From assembly GCA_050248275.1 (NCBI GenBank), contig JBFWSR010000018.1:1-64000 (forward strand): a stretch of DNA of 64,000 nt. The letters run 5' to 3'. Position 1 is the stretch's first letter; each line of letters starts with the position of its first letter. Below are positions 53,526-62,153 of the stretch, piece after piece. Source of the stretch: CAILZL01 sp050248275 (GTDB lineage Bacteria > Pseudomonadota > Gammaproteobacteria > Steroidobacterales > Steroidobacteraceae). A program made the position numbers and the translations under genes. Below the pieces are notes generated by a model. It saw nothing but the letters and a program-made list of their open reading frames with translations, made no database searches and was not told the DNA's origin.

Positions 53526-54308
53526 ATGTCACGTCCGCAGTGCCCCCCCTTGTTGTTGTCATGCCTGTTGCTGGCCGCCACGCTGCTCGGCGCATGCACC
53601 ACTGCACCCGGCCGCACTGCCAGCGATGATCCATGGCAGGGCATGAATCGCAGCATCTACAAATTCAACGACGCCGTGGATCGCGCTGCCATCAAGCCAG
53701 TCGCCAAGGGTTATCAGAAAATCACGCCCGGCTGGATGCGTACCGGCATCAGCAATTTCTTCAATCATCTGGAAACTCCGTGGATCATGGTGAATGAAGT
53801 GCTGCAAGGCAAACCGCAGCTGATGGCGCAGGATGTCTGCCGCTTCGTGCTCAATACCATCGTAGGTCTGGGAGGCTTCATTGATGTCGCCCAGAAACTC
53901 GAGCTGGGCGCCCATGACGAAGACTTCGGACAAACCCTGGCGGTATGGGGCGTCCCTTCCGGCCCGTATCTGATGCTGCCGTTCTTTGGCCCATCCACGG
54001 TGCGCGATGGGTTTGGCCGGGTACCGGATTACTACGCCCGACCGACGCGTTATGCCGATATTCCCTGGGAAACCAGCACCGCCATCACTGCACTTGAAGT
54101 CATCCAGACCCGTGAGCAATTGCTCAGTGTTGAAGACACCCTGAACCAGGCCTATGACAAATATGGCGTGATGCGGGATGCCTGGCTACAACGCCGCGAA
54201 TATCTGATCTACGACGGCAATCCGCCTGAATCATCACTGGAAGATATGGACCTTGGGGATGAACCGGCAGGAGAACAATCCGACGCTGAGACTGCGCCTC
54301 CGCCCTGA
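53526..54308 (+). CDS. mlaA: Outer-membrane lipoprotein MlaA (VacJ)
   Basis: A 260-aa protein. The signal peptide ends in lipobox LLGAC. The core has WQGMNRSIYKFNDAVDRA, ISNFFNHLETPWIMVNEVLQ, RFVLNTIVGLGG and VWGVPSGPYLMLPFFGPSTVRDG, all hallmark MlaA segments. It removes phospholipid from the outer leaflet of the outer membrane, working with OmpC-type porins and the MlaFEDB system, whose genes are not in this window. The acidic C-terminal tail is variable. The ATG at 53526 follows AGGAT. Confidence 0.94.
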   Translation: MSRPQCPPLLLSCLLLAATLLGACTTAPGRTASDDPWQGMNRSIYKFNDAVDRAAIKPVAKGYQKITPGWMRTGISNFFNHLETPWIMVNEVLQGKPQLMAQDVCRFVLNTIVGLGGFIDVAQKLELGAHDEDFGQTLAVWGVPSGPYLMLPFFGPSTVRDGFGRVPDYYARPTRYADIPWETSTAITALEVIQTREQLLSVEDTLNQAYDKYGVMRDAWLQRREYLIYDGNPPESSLEDMDLGDEPAGEQSDAETAPPP

Positions 54309-54332
54309 TTCATATGGATGATATGGAATAAC

Positions 54333-54653
54333 TCAGTCCAGCCGGCGCGCCTGCAGCGATTGCAGTTTGCCTGCCTCATTCACTCCGATCGCCAGCTCGA
54401 TGGGCTGACAACACACCGGGCAGTCCTCTACATAGCTACAGGTGCCATTGGTGAGATCGATGCGGGTTTCGAAGTTTTCACCGCAATAAGGACAGCCAAG
54501 CGAGACAAACTGTGTCAGCGCGGCAGAATCCGCAATGGCAGCATCCGGTTCGAATACGGGGTCCAGACCATACAAGGCATCAATGGCCTGAGCGCTCATG
54601 TCGGCTGGCGGAGTGGCCTTAGGTAACTTCCTGTCAGGGTGCCTGCGTTTCAT
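54333..54653 (-). CDS. CPXCG-motif cysteine-rich protein
   Basis: A 106-aa protein with paired zinc-binding CxxC units: LGCPYCGENFETRI and VEDCPVCCQPI, the CPXCG motif family (about 60 aa), preceded by an unrelated N-terminal stretch of about 45 residues. No enzymatic motif. Zinc binding is inferred; the role is unknown. It converges with mlaA and lies 33 bp after recR. Confidence 0.8.
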   Translation of the reverse strand: MKRRHPDRKLPKATPPADMSAQAIDALYGLDPVFEPDAAIADSAALTQFVSLGCPYCGENFETRIDLTNGTCSYVEDCPVCCQPIELAIGVNEAGKLQSLQARRLD

Positions 54654-54686
54654 GGTTGTTCTGCGCGGAGATGCGCCGTGCGATCG

Positions 54687-55286
54687 TTAACGAAGCGCAT
54701 GACGACCCGCCAGGGCATGCGCCAGCGTGCCGCCGTCCACATATTCAAGCTCACCGCCCACCGGCACGCCGTGTGCAATGCGGCTGGGCTTGATCTGCAA
54801 GCGGTTGGCCATCTCGGCGATGTAGTGCGCGGTGGCTTCACCTTCCACCGTTGGGTTGGTAGCCAGGATGATTTCCTTGATTTCACCTTCACGCAGGATG
54901 CTTTCCAGTTGCGGCAGGCCGAGTTCTTCAGGACCGATGCCATCCAGCGGCGACAGATGTCCCATCAATACGAAATACCGGCCGCGATAGGAAGCGGATT
55001 GTTCCACCGCCACCACATCTGCCGGCGATTCGACCACACATAACAAACTGCGATCGCGCGACCCGGCTGCACAGATCGGACAGAGCTCTGCTTCGGCAAA
55101 CATGCGGCAGCGCTGACAGCGACCGATTTCCCTGGTAGCCGCATCCAGCGCCAACGCCAGTGACTGCGCCCCCGAACGATTGCGTTCCAGCAAATGAAAC
55201 GCCATGCGCTGTGCCGATTTCGGCCCTACGCCGGGCAGTACGCGCAGCGCCTCGATCAAACGCAGCAATGAAGGTGGATAAAGCAT
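54687..55286 (-). CDS. recR: Recombination protein RecR
   Basis: A 199-aa protein: helix-hairpin-helix (LRVLPGVGPKSAQRMAFHLL), C4 zinc finger (CQRCRMF, LCPIC), Toprim domain (LCVVESPADVVAVEQ, GRYFVLMGHLSPLDGIGPE) and the Walker-B-like end. With RecO and RecF it loads RecA on gaps. The ATG at 55284-55286 is preferred to an upstream in-frame start. Sits in the widespread dnaX-ebfC-recR cluster. Confidence 0.96.
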   Translation of the reverse strand: MLYPPSLLRLIEALRVLPGVGPKSAQRMAFHLLERNRSGAQSLALALDAATREIGRCQRCRMFAEAELCPICAAGSRDRSLLCVVESPADVVAVEQSASYRGRYFVLMGHLSPLDGIGPEELGLPQLESILREGEIKEIILATNPTVEGEATAHYIAEMANRLQIKPSRIAHGVPVGGELEYVDGGTLAHALAGRHALR

Positions 55287-55321
55287 GATGGATAAAGGGC
55301 GCAGGATGTGCGCCCCGTGCA

Positions 55322-55645
55322 TCAGAACGGCAGCTTCATGCCGGGCGGCAACGACACGCCGGCCATGGCGCCCTGCATTTTTTCCTGCGTGGCTTTTTCA
55401 ACCTTGTGCACGGCATCGTTGATGGCCGCAGCAATCAAATCTTCCAGCATGTCCTTGTCGTCACTCATCAAGCCGGGATCGATCTGCACCCTGCTGACTT
55501 CATGCTTGCCGCTCATGGTGACCTTGGCCATGCCGCCGCCGGCCTCGCCCACGCAGACGATGCTGGCGATTTCCGCCTGCGCTTTCTGCATGTTGGCCTG
55601 CAGCATCTGCGCCTGTTTCATCATGTTGCCGATTCCACCTTTCAT
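55322..55645 (-). CDS. ebfC: Nucleoid-associated protein EbfC (YbaB)
   Basis: A 107-aa protein. The ATG at 55643-55645 has GGGAG 9 bp upstream; the in-frame TTG at 55654 lies too close to that site. It has MKGGIGNMMKQAQMLQANM, a helix for dimerisation, and the conserved MLEDLIAAAINDA. It forms DNA-binding dimers. It lies between dnaX and recR. Confidence 0.95.
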   Translation of the reverse strand: MKGGIGNMMKQAQMLQANMQKAQAEIASIVCVGEAGGGMAKVTMSGKHEVSRVQIDPGLMSDDKDMLEDLIAAAINDAVHKVEKATQEKMQGAMAGVSLPPGMKLPF

Positions 55646-55663
55646 TTGTTTCAACTCCCGGCG

Positions 55664-57256
55664 TTACTCAATAGGTTTGATGGATTCCGGTTGCACCACG
55701 GCGCCGAACAAATCCACCATCTGTCTGACATTCGGATCTTCATGGATGGCTTGCGTGGCTGCCTGCAACCGGTCCGCGGCGGCTGCCTGCTGGCGACGCG
55801 CGGGTGTATCAACGACCGCCACCTGGGTCGCTTCGACAAACTCGAGCCGGATTTCTTCACCCAGCAATGCACACAATGCCTGCCGCAATTTTTCTTCCAG
55901 CCCAGGACGTCGAAATGGCTCGCCATCCACATCCAGCACCAGTTGCAGCTTGCCGGGCTCGCGCGCTTTCAGGCTGCAATGCGCAGCGAGCTGACTGACC
56001 GGCCCGGTCAGATTGAGCTGGCGGACGATGGCAAGCCAATCATTCCCGGCCATATTATTCGACGCCTGAACGGGCTTCGTTCTGTCTGCGCTGCGCACCG
56101 CAGGCGCAGTCACAGCGACACTGCTCCGCACTGCGGCCGGCGCGCCCGCAGGCGCACTGGCAACCGCATCGCCGAGCTGACGGAACGCCACCATGCGCAA
56201 CAACACCATTTCAAAACCACCGCGCGGTTCCGGCGCCAGATCCAGATCGCGCCGGCCGACGATGGCCAGCTGATAACACAGCTGTACGTCCTCTGCTGTA
56301 AACGCGGCAGCCAGTTGAGCCAGTACTTCCTGATCATCCGCTTCATCCAGGCCAAGATCGGGCACCGCCTGCAGCAAGGCAATCCGTTGCAACAGATTGG
56401 CCAGCTCCGCCAGCACATCGCGATAGTCCGGCGCGCGTTCGTCCAGATCGGCAACCTGCCGCAGCAATTCGCGGGCATCGCGATTGGCCAGCGCAGCAGC
56501 CAGCGCAAACACCTGACGACGGTCGATGCTGCCCAGCATGGTGCGTGTATCGGTCGCAGTCAGTTGCTCGCCGCCGAAGGCAATGGCCTGGTCCAGCAGA
56601 CTCAGGGCATCGCGCATGCTGCCTTCGGCCGACTGCGCGATCATGCGCACGGCGTCGGCTTCGAAAGCAATATTCTCGGCCTGCAGAATTTCGTTGAGGC
56701 GCTTGCCGATGACGCTCTGCGGCAGGCGTTTCAGATTGAACTGCAAACAGCGCGACAGCACGGTGATCGGCAGCTTCTGCGGATCAGTGGTGGCCAGCAG
56801 GAATTTCACATGCGGCGGCGGCTCTTCCAGCGTTTTCAGCAGGGCATTGAACGAGTGCGTGGACAGCATGTGCACTTCGTCGATCAGGTAGACCTTGTAG
56901 CGACCGCGCGCCGGTGCGTACTGCACATTGTCCAGCAGCTCGCGGGTGTCATCCACCTTGGTGCGCGATGCCGCATCGACTTCCATCAAATCGACAAAGC
57001 GGCCTTCGTCTATCTCGCGACAGGTCGAGCAAACACCGCAGGGATTGGCGCCGACGCCGGTTTCGCAATTGAGCGATTTGGCAAAGATGCGCGCGATCGT
57101 GGTCTTGCCGACGCCACGGGTGCCGGTGAACAGGAAGGCATGATGCACCCGCCCGGAATTGAGCGCGTTGACCAGTGCGCGGACCACATGTTCCTGGCCA
57201 GCCAGTTCATCAAAGCGCTTCGGGCGCCATTTGCGGGCAAGAACGAGATAGCTCAT
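55664..57256 (-). CDS. dnaX: DNA polymerase III gamma/tau subunit DnaX
   Basis: A 530-aa clamp-loader ATPase. It has YLVLARKWRPKRFDEL, Walker A GTRGVGKTTIARI, four zinc cysteines (CETG, CGVCSTC), Walker B VYLIDEVHML, and the SRC sensor (TVLSRCLQFNL). The C-terminal part (about 370-530) is shorter than in E. coli tau. I see no obvious A-rich frameshift site near the gamma end point, so separate gamma production is not evident. It heads dnaX-ebfC-recR and is preceded by the SRP RNA. Confidence 0.95.
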   Translation of the reverse strand: MSYLVLARKWRPKRFDELAGQEHVVRALVNALNSGRVHHAFLFTGTRGVGKTTIARIFAKSLNCETGVGANPCGVCSTCREIDEGRFVDLMEVDAASRTKVDDTRELLDNVQYAPARGRYKVYLIDEVHMLSTHSFNALLKTLEEPPPHVKFLLATTDPQKLPITVLSRCLQFNLKRLPQSVIGKRLNEILQAENIAFEADAVRMIAQSAEGSMRDALSLLDQAIAFGGEQLTATDTRTMLGSIDRRQVFALAAALANRDARELLRQVADLDERAPDYRDVLAELANLLQRIALLQAVPDLGLDEADDQEVLAQLAAAFTAEDVQLCYQLAIVGRRDLDLAPEPRGGFEMVLLRMVAFRQLGDAVASAPAGAPAAVRSSVAVTAPAVRSADRTKPVQASNNMAGNDWLAIVRQLNLTGPVSQLAAHCSLKAREPGKLQLVLDVDGEPFRRPGLEEKLRQALCALLGEEIRLEFVEATQVAVVDTPARRQQAAAADRLQAATQAIHEDPNVRQMVDLFGAVVQPESIKPIE

Positions 57257-57325
57257 GAGTTCCGGCAGGCGAAGGATTTATTTCGAGCGGCGCACTTTAC
57301 ACGAGGCCGGTGACGAGGTGCAGCC

Positions 57326-57413
57326 GTAGGGGCGCGATTTATCGCGCCCGCCATGCGAGTTTGCAAAATCCTGCGATTGCGATATGGAATCGGACGCGAT
57401 AAATCCCGCTCCT
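57326..57413. repeat. Inverted REP pair (REPIN-like)
   Basis: GTAGGGGCGCGATTTATCGC begins unit 1 (57326-57350), and the reverse strand of 57391-57413 reads AGGAGCGGGATTTATCGCG. They share a GATTTATCGCG core with an internal palindrome and face each other about 40 bp apart. This is the layout of bacterial REP doublets moved by RAYT transposases. They lie between the SRP RNA and dnaX. Confidence 0.65.
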
Positions 57414-57430
57414 CCAGCATCTATTAGATG

Positions 57431-57545
57431 GGTGGCGGCTCGCGCCGGCGCTTCTTCGGCACCCGACATCACCGTTACCGTTGCTCCCTTCCGGGCCTGG
57501 CGGGGTTCGCGGCTAATCGTCGCGAAGATACCGACGCGAGCCACC
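57431..57545 (-). ncRNA. ffs: SRP RNA (4.5S)
   Basis: On the minus strand the conserved apical domain reads GCCAGGCCCGGAAGGGAGCA followed by ACGGTAACGG. The two ends (GGTGGCTCGCG and CGCGAGCCGCCACC) pair to close the long hairpin, giving about 115 nt. It binds Ffh (32749-34104). Ends are set by pairing and may be off by a few bases. Confidence 0.95.
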
Positions 57546-57641
57546 ATAGACTGCTCCCGACTCTTCTGCTCATAAGCAGTTGAAGCGGGGCGCGAACTAT
57601 ACCAGCGCCGCGACCGGCTGGCCAAAATTCTACAAGACAAA

Positions 57642-58355
57642 CTACAAGGCGAAACAGCGTTGCAAAGCGGCATTCACTGCCTCAGGCTGCTCCAGCAAAG
57701 ACATGTGCCCGCAATCGGGCACGAGTTCCAGTTGGGCGCCAGCAATGGCAGCCGCCATTTCATGATTCACCGCCGGTGGCGAATTCATGTCTTCGTTGCC
57801 GCTCAATACCAACGTCGGACATCTAATGCCGGCCAGCAGGGGAAACGCTTCAGGACGCGCCAGCAGCGCCTTTATCTGTGCCGCATAAATCTCTACGGAC
57901 TTGCGCGCAAACATGTTGACGATGCTGTCGATCAATGCGACATCGCTCAAGCGCTCTGGATGCACCATGTTGCGCAGCCAACTGCGCGCCATCATCGCCA
58001 CGCCTTTGTCCTGCGCCAACTGCAGAAACCCCAGACGCAGCGCGCGCTCCTTCCCGGCTGCCTCGCCTGCAGGCAAGGCATGGCAACCGGTATCCAGCAA
58101 TGCCAGATGCGTGACGCGTTCCGGCGCCTGTCGCATCACTTCCAGCGCCACCCGCCCGCCCATGGAATGACCGGCCAGGGCGAATCGTGCCGGCGCCTGT
58201 GCCAGCAAATGTTCGGCCATTGCCGGTAGCGAATCGAGCAAGCCATGATCAATCACCTGGATGGGCATCTGTCTTTCAAACGCCGCGATTTGCGCCCGCC
58301 ATACAGCGGCATCGCACATCAGGCCAGGCGCCAATACCAACGCTGCTGCTGTCAT
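57642..58355 (-). CDS. Alpha/beta-fold hydrolase
   Basis: A 237-aa esterase-like protein. The nucleophile is Ser in LAGHSMGGRVAL (about residue 82); the acid is likely Asp in VLSGNEDMNSP and the base His in PDCGHMSLLEQPE, so the triad is complete. No signal peptide. Its ATG overlaps the uvrB stop by 4 bp (ATGA), so it is probably cotranscribed with uvrB, though a functional tie is not evident. Substrate unknown. Confidence 0.85.
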   Translation of the reverse strand: MTAAALVLAPGLMCDAAVWRAQIAAFERQMPIQVIDHGLLDSLPAMAEHLLAQAPARFALAGHSMGGRVALEVMRQAPERVTHLALLDTGCHALPAGEAAGKERALRLGFLQLAQDKGVAMMARSWLRNMVHPERLSDVALIDSIVNMFARKSVEIYAAQIKALLARPEAFPLLAGIRCPTLVLSGNEDMNSPPAVNHEMAAAIAGAQLELVPDCGHMSLLEQPEAVNAALQRCFAL

Positions 58356-60403
58356 GGCGCCAACCCCAATTCAATCTTGCGTAATACTTCAATTTCGTCG
58401 CGCAGGCCTGCCGCTTCTTCAAACTCCAGATTACGTGCGTGTTGATGCATTTTCTGCTCCAGTTTCTTGATTCGTTTAAGCGCTTCCTGTGGACTCATGG
58501 CAGCATATCCTGAACCATAGTCGGCGCGCGATTCTGCGACTTTCAGGCGCTTGCCATCACGCTTCTGATCCGTGCCGCCGCGCGCGCCCTCCATGATGTC
58601 GGTAATGGCTTTCTTGATGCCCCGTGGCGTAATGCCGTGAGCAAGATTGAATTCGATCTGTTTGCGACGACGGCGTTCGGTTTCCGCCAGCGCGCGTTCC
58701 ATCGAGCCGGTGATCCGGTCGGCGTACAGGATCGCTCGACCATGAAGATGACGCGCTGCACGACCAATGGTCTGAATCAGCGAGCTTTCCGAACGCAGGA
58801 AACCTTCCTTGTCGGCGTCCAGAATCGCCACCAGCGATACTTCGGGCATGTCCAGTCCTTCGCGCAGCAGATTGATCCCCACCAGCACGTCGAACTTGCC
58901 CAGACGCAGATCGCGAATGATCTCGGTGCGTTCCACGGTTTCCACATCCGAATGCAGATAGCGCACCTTCACGCCGTGCTCATCGAGATACTCGGTCAGG
59001 TCTTCAGCCATGCGCTTGGTCAGCGTGGTTACCAGCACCCGTTCGTTGCGCTGCATGCGCAGATTGATTTCGGATAGCACATCATCAACCTGGGTACGCA
59101 CCGGACGAATCTCCACTTGTGGATCGACCAATCCGGTAGGACGCACCACCTGTTCAACCACCTGCCCGGCATGTGCCTGCTCATAGCGTCCCGGCGTGGC
59201 CGATACGAAAATCATCTGCGGCGCGAGTCGTTCCCACTCCTCGAATTTCAGCGGCCGGTTGTCAAGCGCCGAAGGCAAACGGAAGCCGTACTCCACCAGC
59301 GTTTCCTTGCGCGAACGGTCGCCCTTGTACATCGCGCCCAGTTGCGGAATGGTCTGATGACTTTCATCCACAATCAACAGCGCATCGGCCGGCAGATAGT
59401 CATACAGGCACGGCGGCGGTTCGCCCGCAGCACGACCCGACAGATAGCGCGAATAGTTTTCGATGCCGGCGCAGTAACCCATCTCGTTCATCATTTCCAG
59501 ATCGAAACGCGTGCGCTGCTCCAGACGCTGCGCTTCCACCAGCTTGCCGGCTGCCTGCAACTCGCGCAGACGCGCGCCCAGCTCTTCGCGAATCTCGTCC
59601 ACGGCCTTGATCAGGCGTTCCTTGGGCGTGACGTAATGACTGGATGGATATACCGTGGCGCGTTGCACCTTGCGCAGCACTTCGCCGGTCAATGGATCGA
59701 ACCATTGAATGCTGTCGATACAATCGTCGAACAACTCCACTCTGACAGCCTCGCGTTCCGACTCGGCGGGAAAGATGTCGATCAGATCGCCACGCACCCG
59801 ATACGTGCCCTGACTCAGATCGATTTCATTGCGTTTGTACTGCATGTCCGCCAGACGCCGCAACATCCTGCGTTGATCGAGTTTTTCGCCCCTCACCAGG
59901 TGCAGCATCATCGACATGTAGGCTTCGGGATCGCCCAGACCATAGATGGCCGACACCGTCGCCACGATGATCGAGTCCGGCCGTTCCAATAACGCCTTGG
60001 TCGCCGACAATCGCATCTGTTCGATGTGCTCGTTGATGGAGGCATCCTTCTCAATGAAGGTATCCGAGGCAGGCACATAGGCTTCGGGCTGGTAGTAGTC
60101 GTAGTACGACACGAAATACTCCACCGAGTTGTCGGGAAAGAAATCGCGGAACTCGCCGTACAACTGCGCCGCCAGGGTCTTGTTGTGCGCCAGCACCAGC
60201 GCGGGTCGCTGCACCTGCTGGATTACATTGGCAATGGTGTAGGTCTTGCCCGAACCGGTTACGCCCAGCAACGTCTGATGCGCCAGTCCCGACTCCAACC
60301 CTTCCACCAATTGGGCGATGGCCTGAGGCTGATCGCCGGCCGGAGCGAATTCGGCGTGCAAGCGAAAGGGCGCGGCATCTTTGGACAGAATGGGACGTGG
60401 CAT
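58352..60403 (-). CDS. uvrB: Excinuclease ABC subunit B
   Basis: A 683-aa DNA repair helicase. It has Walker A LGVTGSGKT, the beta-hairpin region (SYYDYYQPEAYVP), Walker B LLIVDESHQTIPQ, motif V and VI (LREGLDMPEVSLVAILDADK, QTIGRAARHLHG), and the C-terminal UVR domain (KKLEQKMHQHARNLEFEEAA). It verifies lesions with UvrA and recruits UvrC. The ATG at 60401-60403 is preferred to one four codons upstream. No clear LexA box was seen. Confidence 0.97.
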   Translation of the reverse strand: MPRPILSKDAAPFRLHAEFAPAGDQPQAIAQLVEGLESGLAHQTLLGVTGSGKTYTIANVIQQVQRPALVLAHNKTLAAQLYGEFRDFFPDNSVEYFVSYYDYYQPEAYVPASDTFIEKDASINEHIEQMRLSATKALLERPDSIIVATVSAIYGLGDPEAYMSMMLHLVRGEKLDQRRMLRRLADMQYKRNEIDLSQGTYRVRGDLIDIFPAESEREAVRVELFDDCIDSIQWFDPLTGEVLRKVQRATVYPSSHYVTPKERLIKAVDEIREELGARLRELQAAGKLVEAQRLEQRTRFDLEMMNEMGYCAGIENYSRYLSGRAAGEPPPCLYDYLPADALLIVDESHQTIPQLGAMYKGDRSRKETLVEYGFRLPSALDNRPLKFEEWERLAPQMIFVSATPGRYEQAHAGQVVEQVVRPTGLVDPQVEIRPVRTQVDDVLSEINLRMQRNERVLVTTLTKRMAEDLTEYLDEHGVKVRYLHSDVETVERTEIIRDLRLGKFDVLVGINLLREGLDMPEVSLVAILDADKEGFLRSESSLIQTIGRAARHLHGRAILYADRITGSMERALAETERRRRKQIEFNLAHGITPRGIKKAITDIMEGARGGTDQKRDGKRLKVAESRADYGSGYAAMSPQEALKRIKKLEQKMHQHARNLEFEEAAGLRDEIEVLRKIELGLAP

Positions 60404-60548
60404 GGTCACAACCAAGTGGACTCAGACAGGGAATGATAGAGCAACAGCGACCGTATCCCCGCTCAAAACATCGCCATTCCAATCCGCGTGGTGATTTTCA
60501 GCATGACATCCTAAAATACCCGCCCTTTCACCCACACGGTGCGCCACT

Positions 60549-61739
60549 TTGAGCGTCGTTGTTTCCAAGCGCGTCCGGCGCGTCAAACCCTCGCCCACCC
60601 TGGCCCTGACCAGTCGCGTCATCCAGCTCAAGGCTGAAGGCAAGGACATCATCGGTCTGGGCGCCGGTGAGCCGGATTTCGATACCCCGGTGCATATCGC
60701 CGATGCCGGCGTTGACGCCATTCGCAAGGGATTCACCCGCTACACACCGGTAGACGGCATTGCGGAACTGAAAGACGCGATCATTGCCAAGTTCAAGCGC
60801 GACAACCGCATTGAATACCAGCGCAACCAGATTCTGGTGTCCAGCGGCGGCAAACAGACCATCTACAACCTGATCATGGCGGTCATCGACGCGGGTGACG
60901 AAGTGATCATTCCCGCCCCGTACTGGGTGTCGTACCCCGACATGGTCGAGCTGGCCGACGGCACGCCCGTCATACCTTGTGCCGGCCCGGACCAGGGCTA
61001 CAAGCTCACCGCCGCCCAGCTCGAAGCCGCGATCACGCCCAACACCAAGCTGTTCATCCTCAACAGCCCCAGCAACCCCACCGGCGCGGCCTATACCTCC
61101 GCCGACCTAAAAGCGCTGGGCGAAGTGCTGAAGAAACACCCGCGCATCATCATCTGCTGCGACGACATCTATGAACCCATTTTCTGGGGCAAGGAACCCT
61201 TCACCAGCCTGCTCACCGTGGTGCCCGAGTTGTATGACCGCACGGTCACCGTCAACGGTGTTTCCAAAAGTTACGCCATGACCGGCTGGCGTCTCGGCTA
61301 CTGCGGCGGCCCGGTGGAAATCGTCACCGCCATGACCACCATCCAGGGCCAGAGCACTTCCAACCCCTCATCCATTGCCCAGAAGGCCGCCACCGCAGCA
61401 CTCAACGGCAATCAGACCTGCGTGCAGGAAATGAACAAGCACTTCAAGGCGCGTCACGATTTCTTCGTCGATGGTCTGAACAAGCTGCCCGGGGTCACCT
61501 GCCTGCCCGCTTCCGGCGCGTTCTACGCCTTCGCCAATGTGGAAGGCGCGATGAAACTGATCGGCGCCAAAGACGACAACGCCTTCGCGGAATATCTGCT
61601 CATCGAAGGCGGCGTGGCGGTAGTGCCTGGCTCCGGCTTCGGCGCACCAGGCCACATGCGCCTGTCATTCGCATGCAGCATGGAAACCCTGGCGGAAGCG
61701 CTCAAATGCATGGACCAGGCGCTGCGCAAAGCCATGTGA
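60549..61739 (+). CDS. Class I aspartate aminotransferase
   Basis: A 396-aa PLP enzyme of the I-gamma (AspC/AatA-like, prephenate-capable) subgroup. It has LGAGEPDFDTP, SSGGKQTIYNL, NSPSNPTGAAYT, the PLP lysine in NGVSKSYAMTGWRLGY and the C-terminal Arg in GHMRLSFACS. It interconverts aspartate and oxaloacetate with 2-oxoglutarate. The start is a TTG (60549). Divergent from uvrB. A second, unrelated aminotransferase gene lies at 63302. Confidence 0.93.
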   Translation: MSVVVSKRVRRVKPSPTLALTSRVIQLKAEGKDIIGLGAGEPDFDTPVHIADAGVDAIRKGFTRYTPVDGIAELKDAIIAKFKRDNRIEYQRNQILVSSGGKQTIYNLIMAVIDAGDEVIIPAPYWVSYPDMVELADGTPVIPCAGPDQGYKLTAAQLEAAITPNTKLFILNSPSNPTGAAYTSADLKALGEVLKKHPRIIICCDDIYEPIFWGKEPFTSLLTVVPELYDRTVTVNGVSKSYAMTGWRLGYCGGPVEIVTAMTTIQGQSTSNPSSIAQKAATAALNGNQTCVQEMNKHFKARHDFFVDGLNKLPGVTCLPASGAFYAFANVEGAMKLIGAKDDNAFAEYLLIEGGVAVVPGSGFGAPGHMRLSFACSMETLAEALKCMDQALRKAM

Positions 61740-61768
61740 GCGCAGCGGTAAATGTCCGCTCCACAAGG

Positions 61769-61790
61769 GCTGTTTTTCACCAAAAACAGC
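61769..61790 (+). terminator. Hairpin after the aspartate aminotransferase
   Basis: GCTGTTTTT (61769-61777) pairs with AAAAACAGC (61782-61790) around CACC. There is no long T-tract after the stem, so termination strength is uncertain. Confidence 0.55.
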
Positions 61791-61800
61791 GTCCGTTTTC

Positions 61801-61829
61801 TTGACACTGTCACACTCATTCCGCACAAT
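61801..61829 (+). promoter_or_regulatory. Promoter of tRNA-Asn
   Basis: A perfect TTGACA (61801-61806) is followed at 17 bp by CACAAT (61824-61829), then a GC-rich GCGCGCC discriminator of the kind seen at stringently controlled tRNA promoters. The tRNA starts about 50 bp downstream. Confidence 0.7.
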
Positions 61830-61879
61830 CGCGCGCCTTCGATAGCCGGAGTTCAGCGTTCTGCGGACTCCATGGGTAT

Positions 61880-61954
61880 TCCCCGGTAGCTCAGTGGTAG
61901 AGCGACGGACTGTTAATCCGTTGGTCGGCGGTTCGAATCCGTCCCGGGGAGCCA
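61880..61954 (+). tRNA. tRNA-Asn (anticodon GTT)
   Basis: A 75-nt tRNA with encoded CCA. The acceptor TCCCCGG pairs with CCGGGGA; the anticodon stem ACGGA/TCCGT encloses CTGTTAA with GTT; the T arm is GGCGGTTCGAATCCGTC. It decodes AAC and AAU. The 199 bp downstream hold no gene I can support. Confidence 0.97.
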
Positions 61955-62153
61955 TTCCAGATTGGTTACGCATACGTCACTGCGTCAACCTGCTGATCAC
62001 GTAGCTAATTCGCAGATACCTTGCGGGTCTAGTTGCATTTGATTCCGAACCTCTACACTGTTCCGCACCATTCATGCGGTCATTGCAATCACAAAAAGCA
62101 GAATACCTGCGCTCCGACGGCCTAACGCTCATCCGCGCACGTGGCAGTCATTT

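Noticed and set aside
55406..57313. Long open frame (635 codons) on the + strand
   Set aside because: It is wholly antisense to dnaX and ebfC, has low-complexity His/Gln/Arg-rich content and no family resemblance; it results from codon bias of the real genes.
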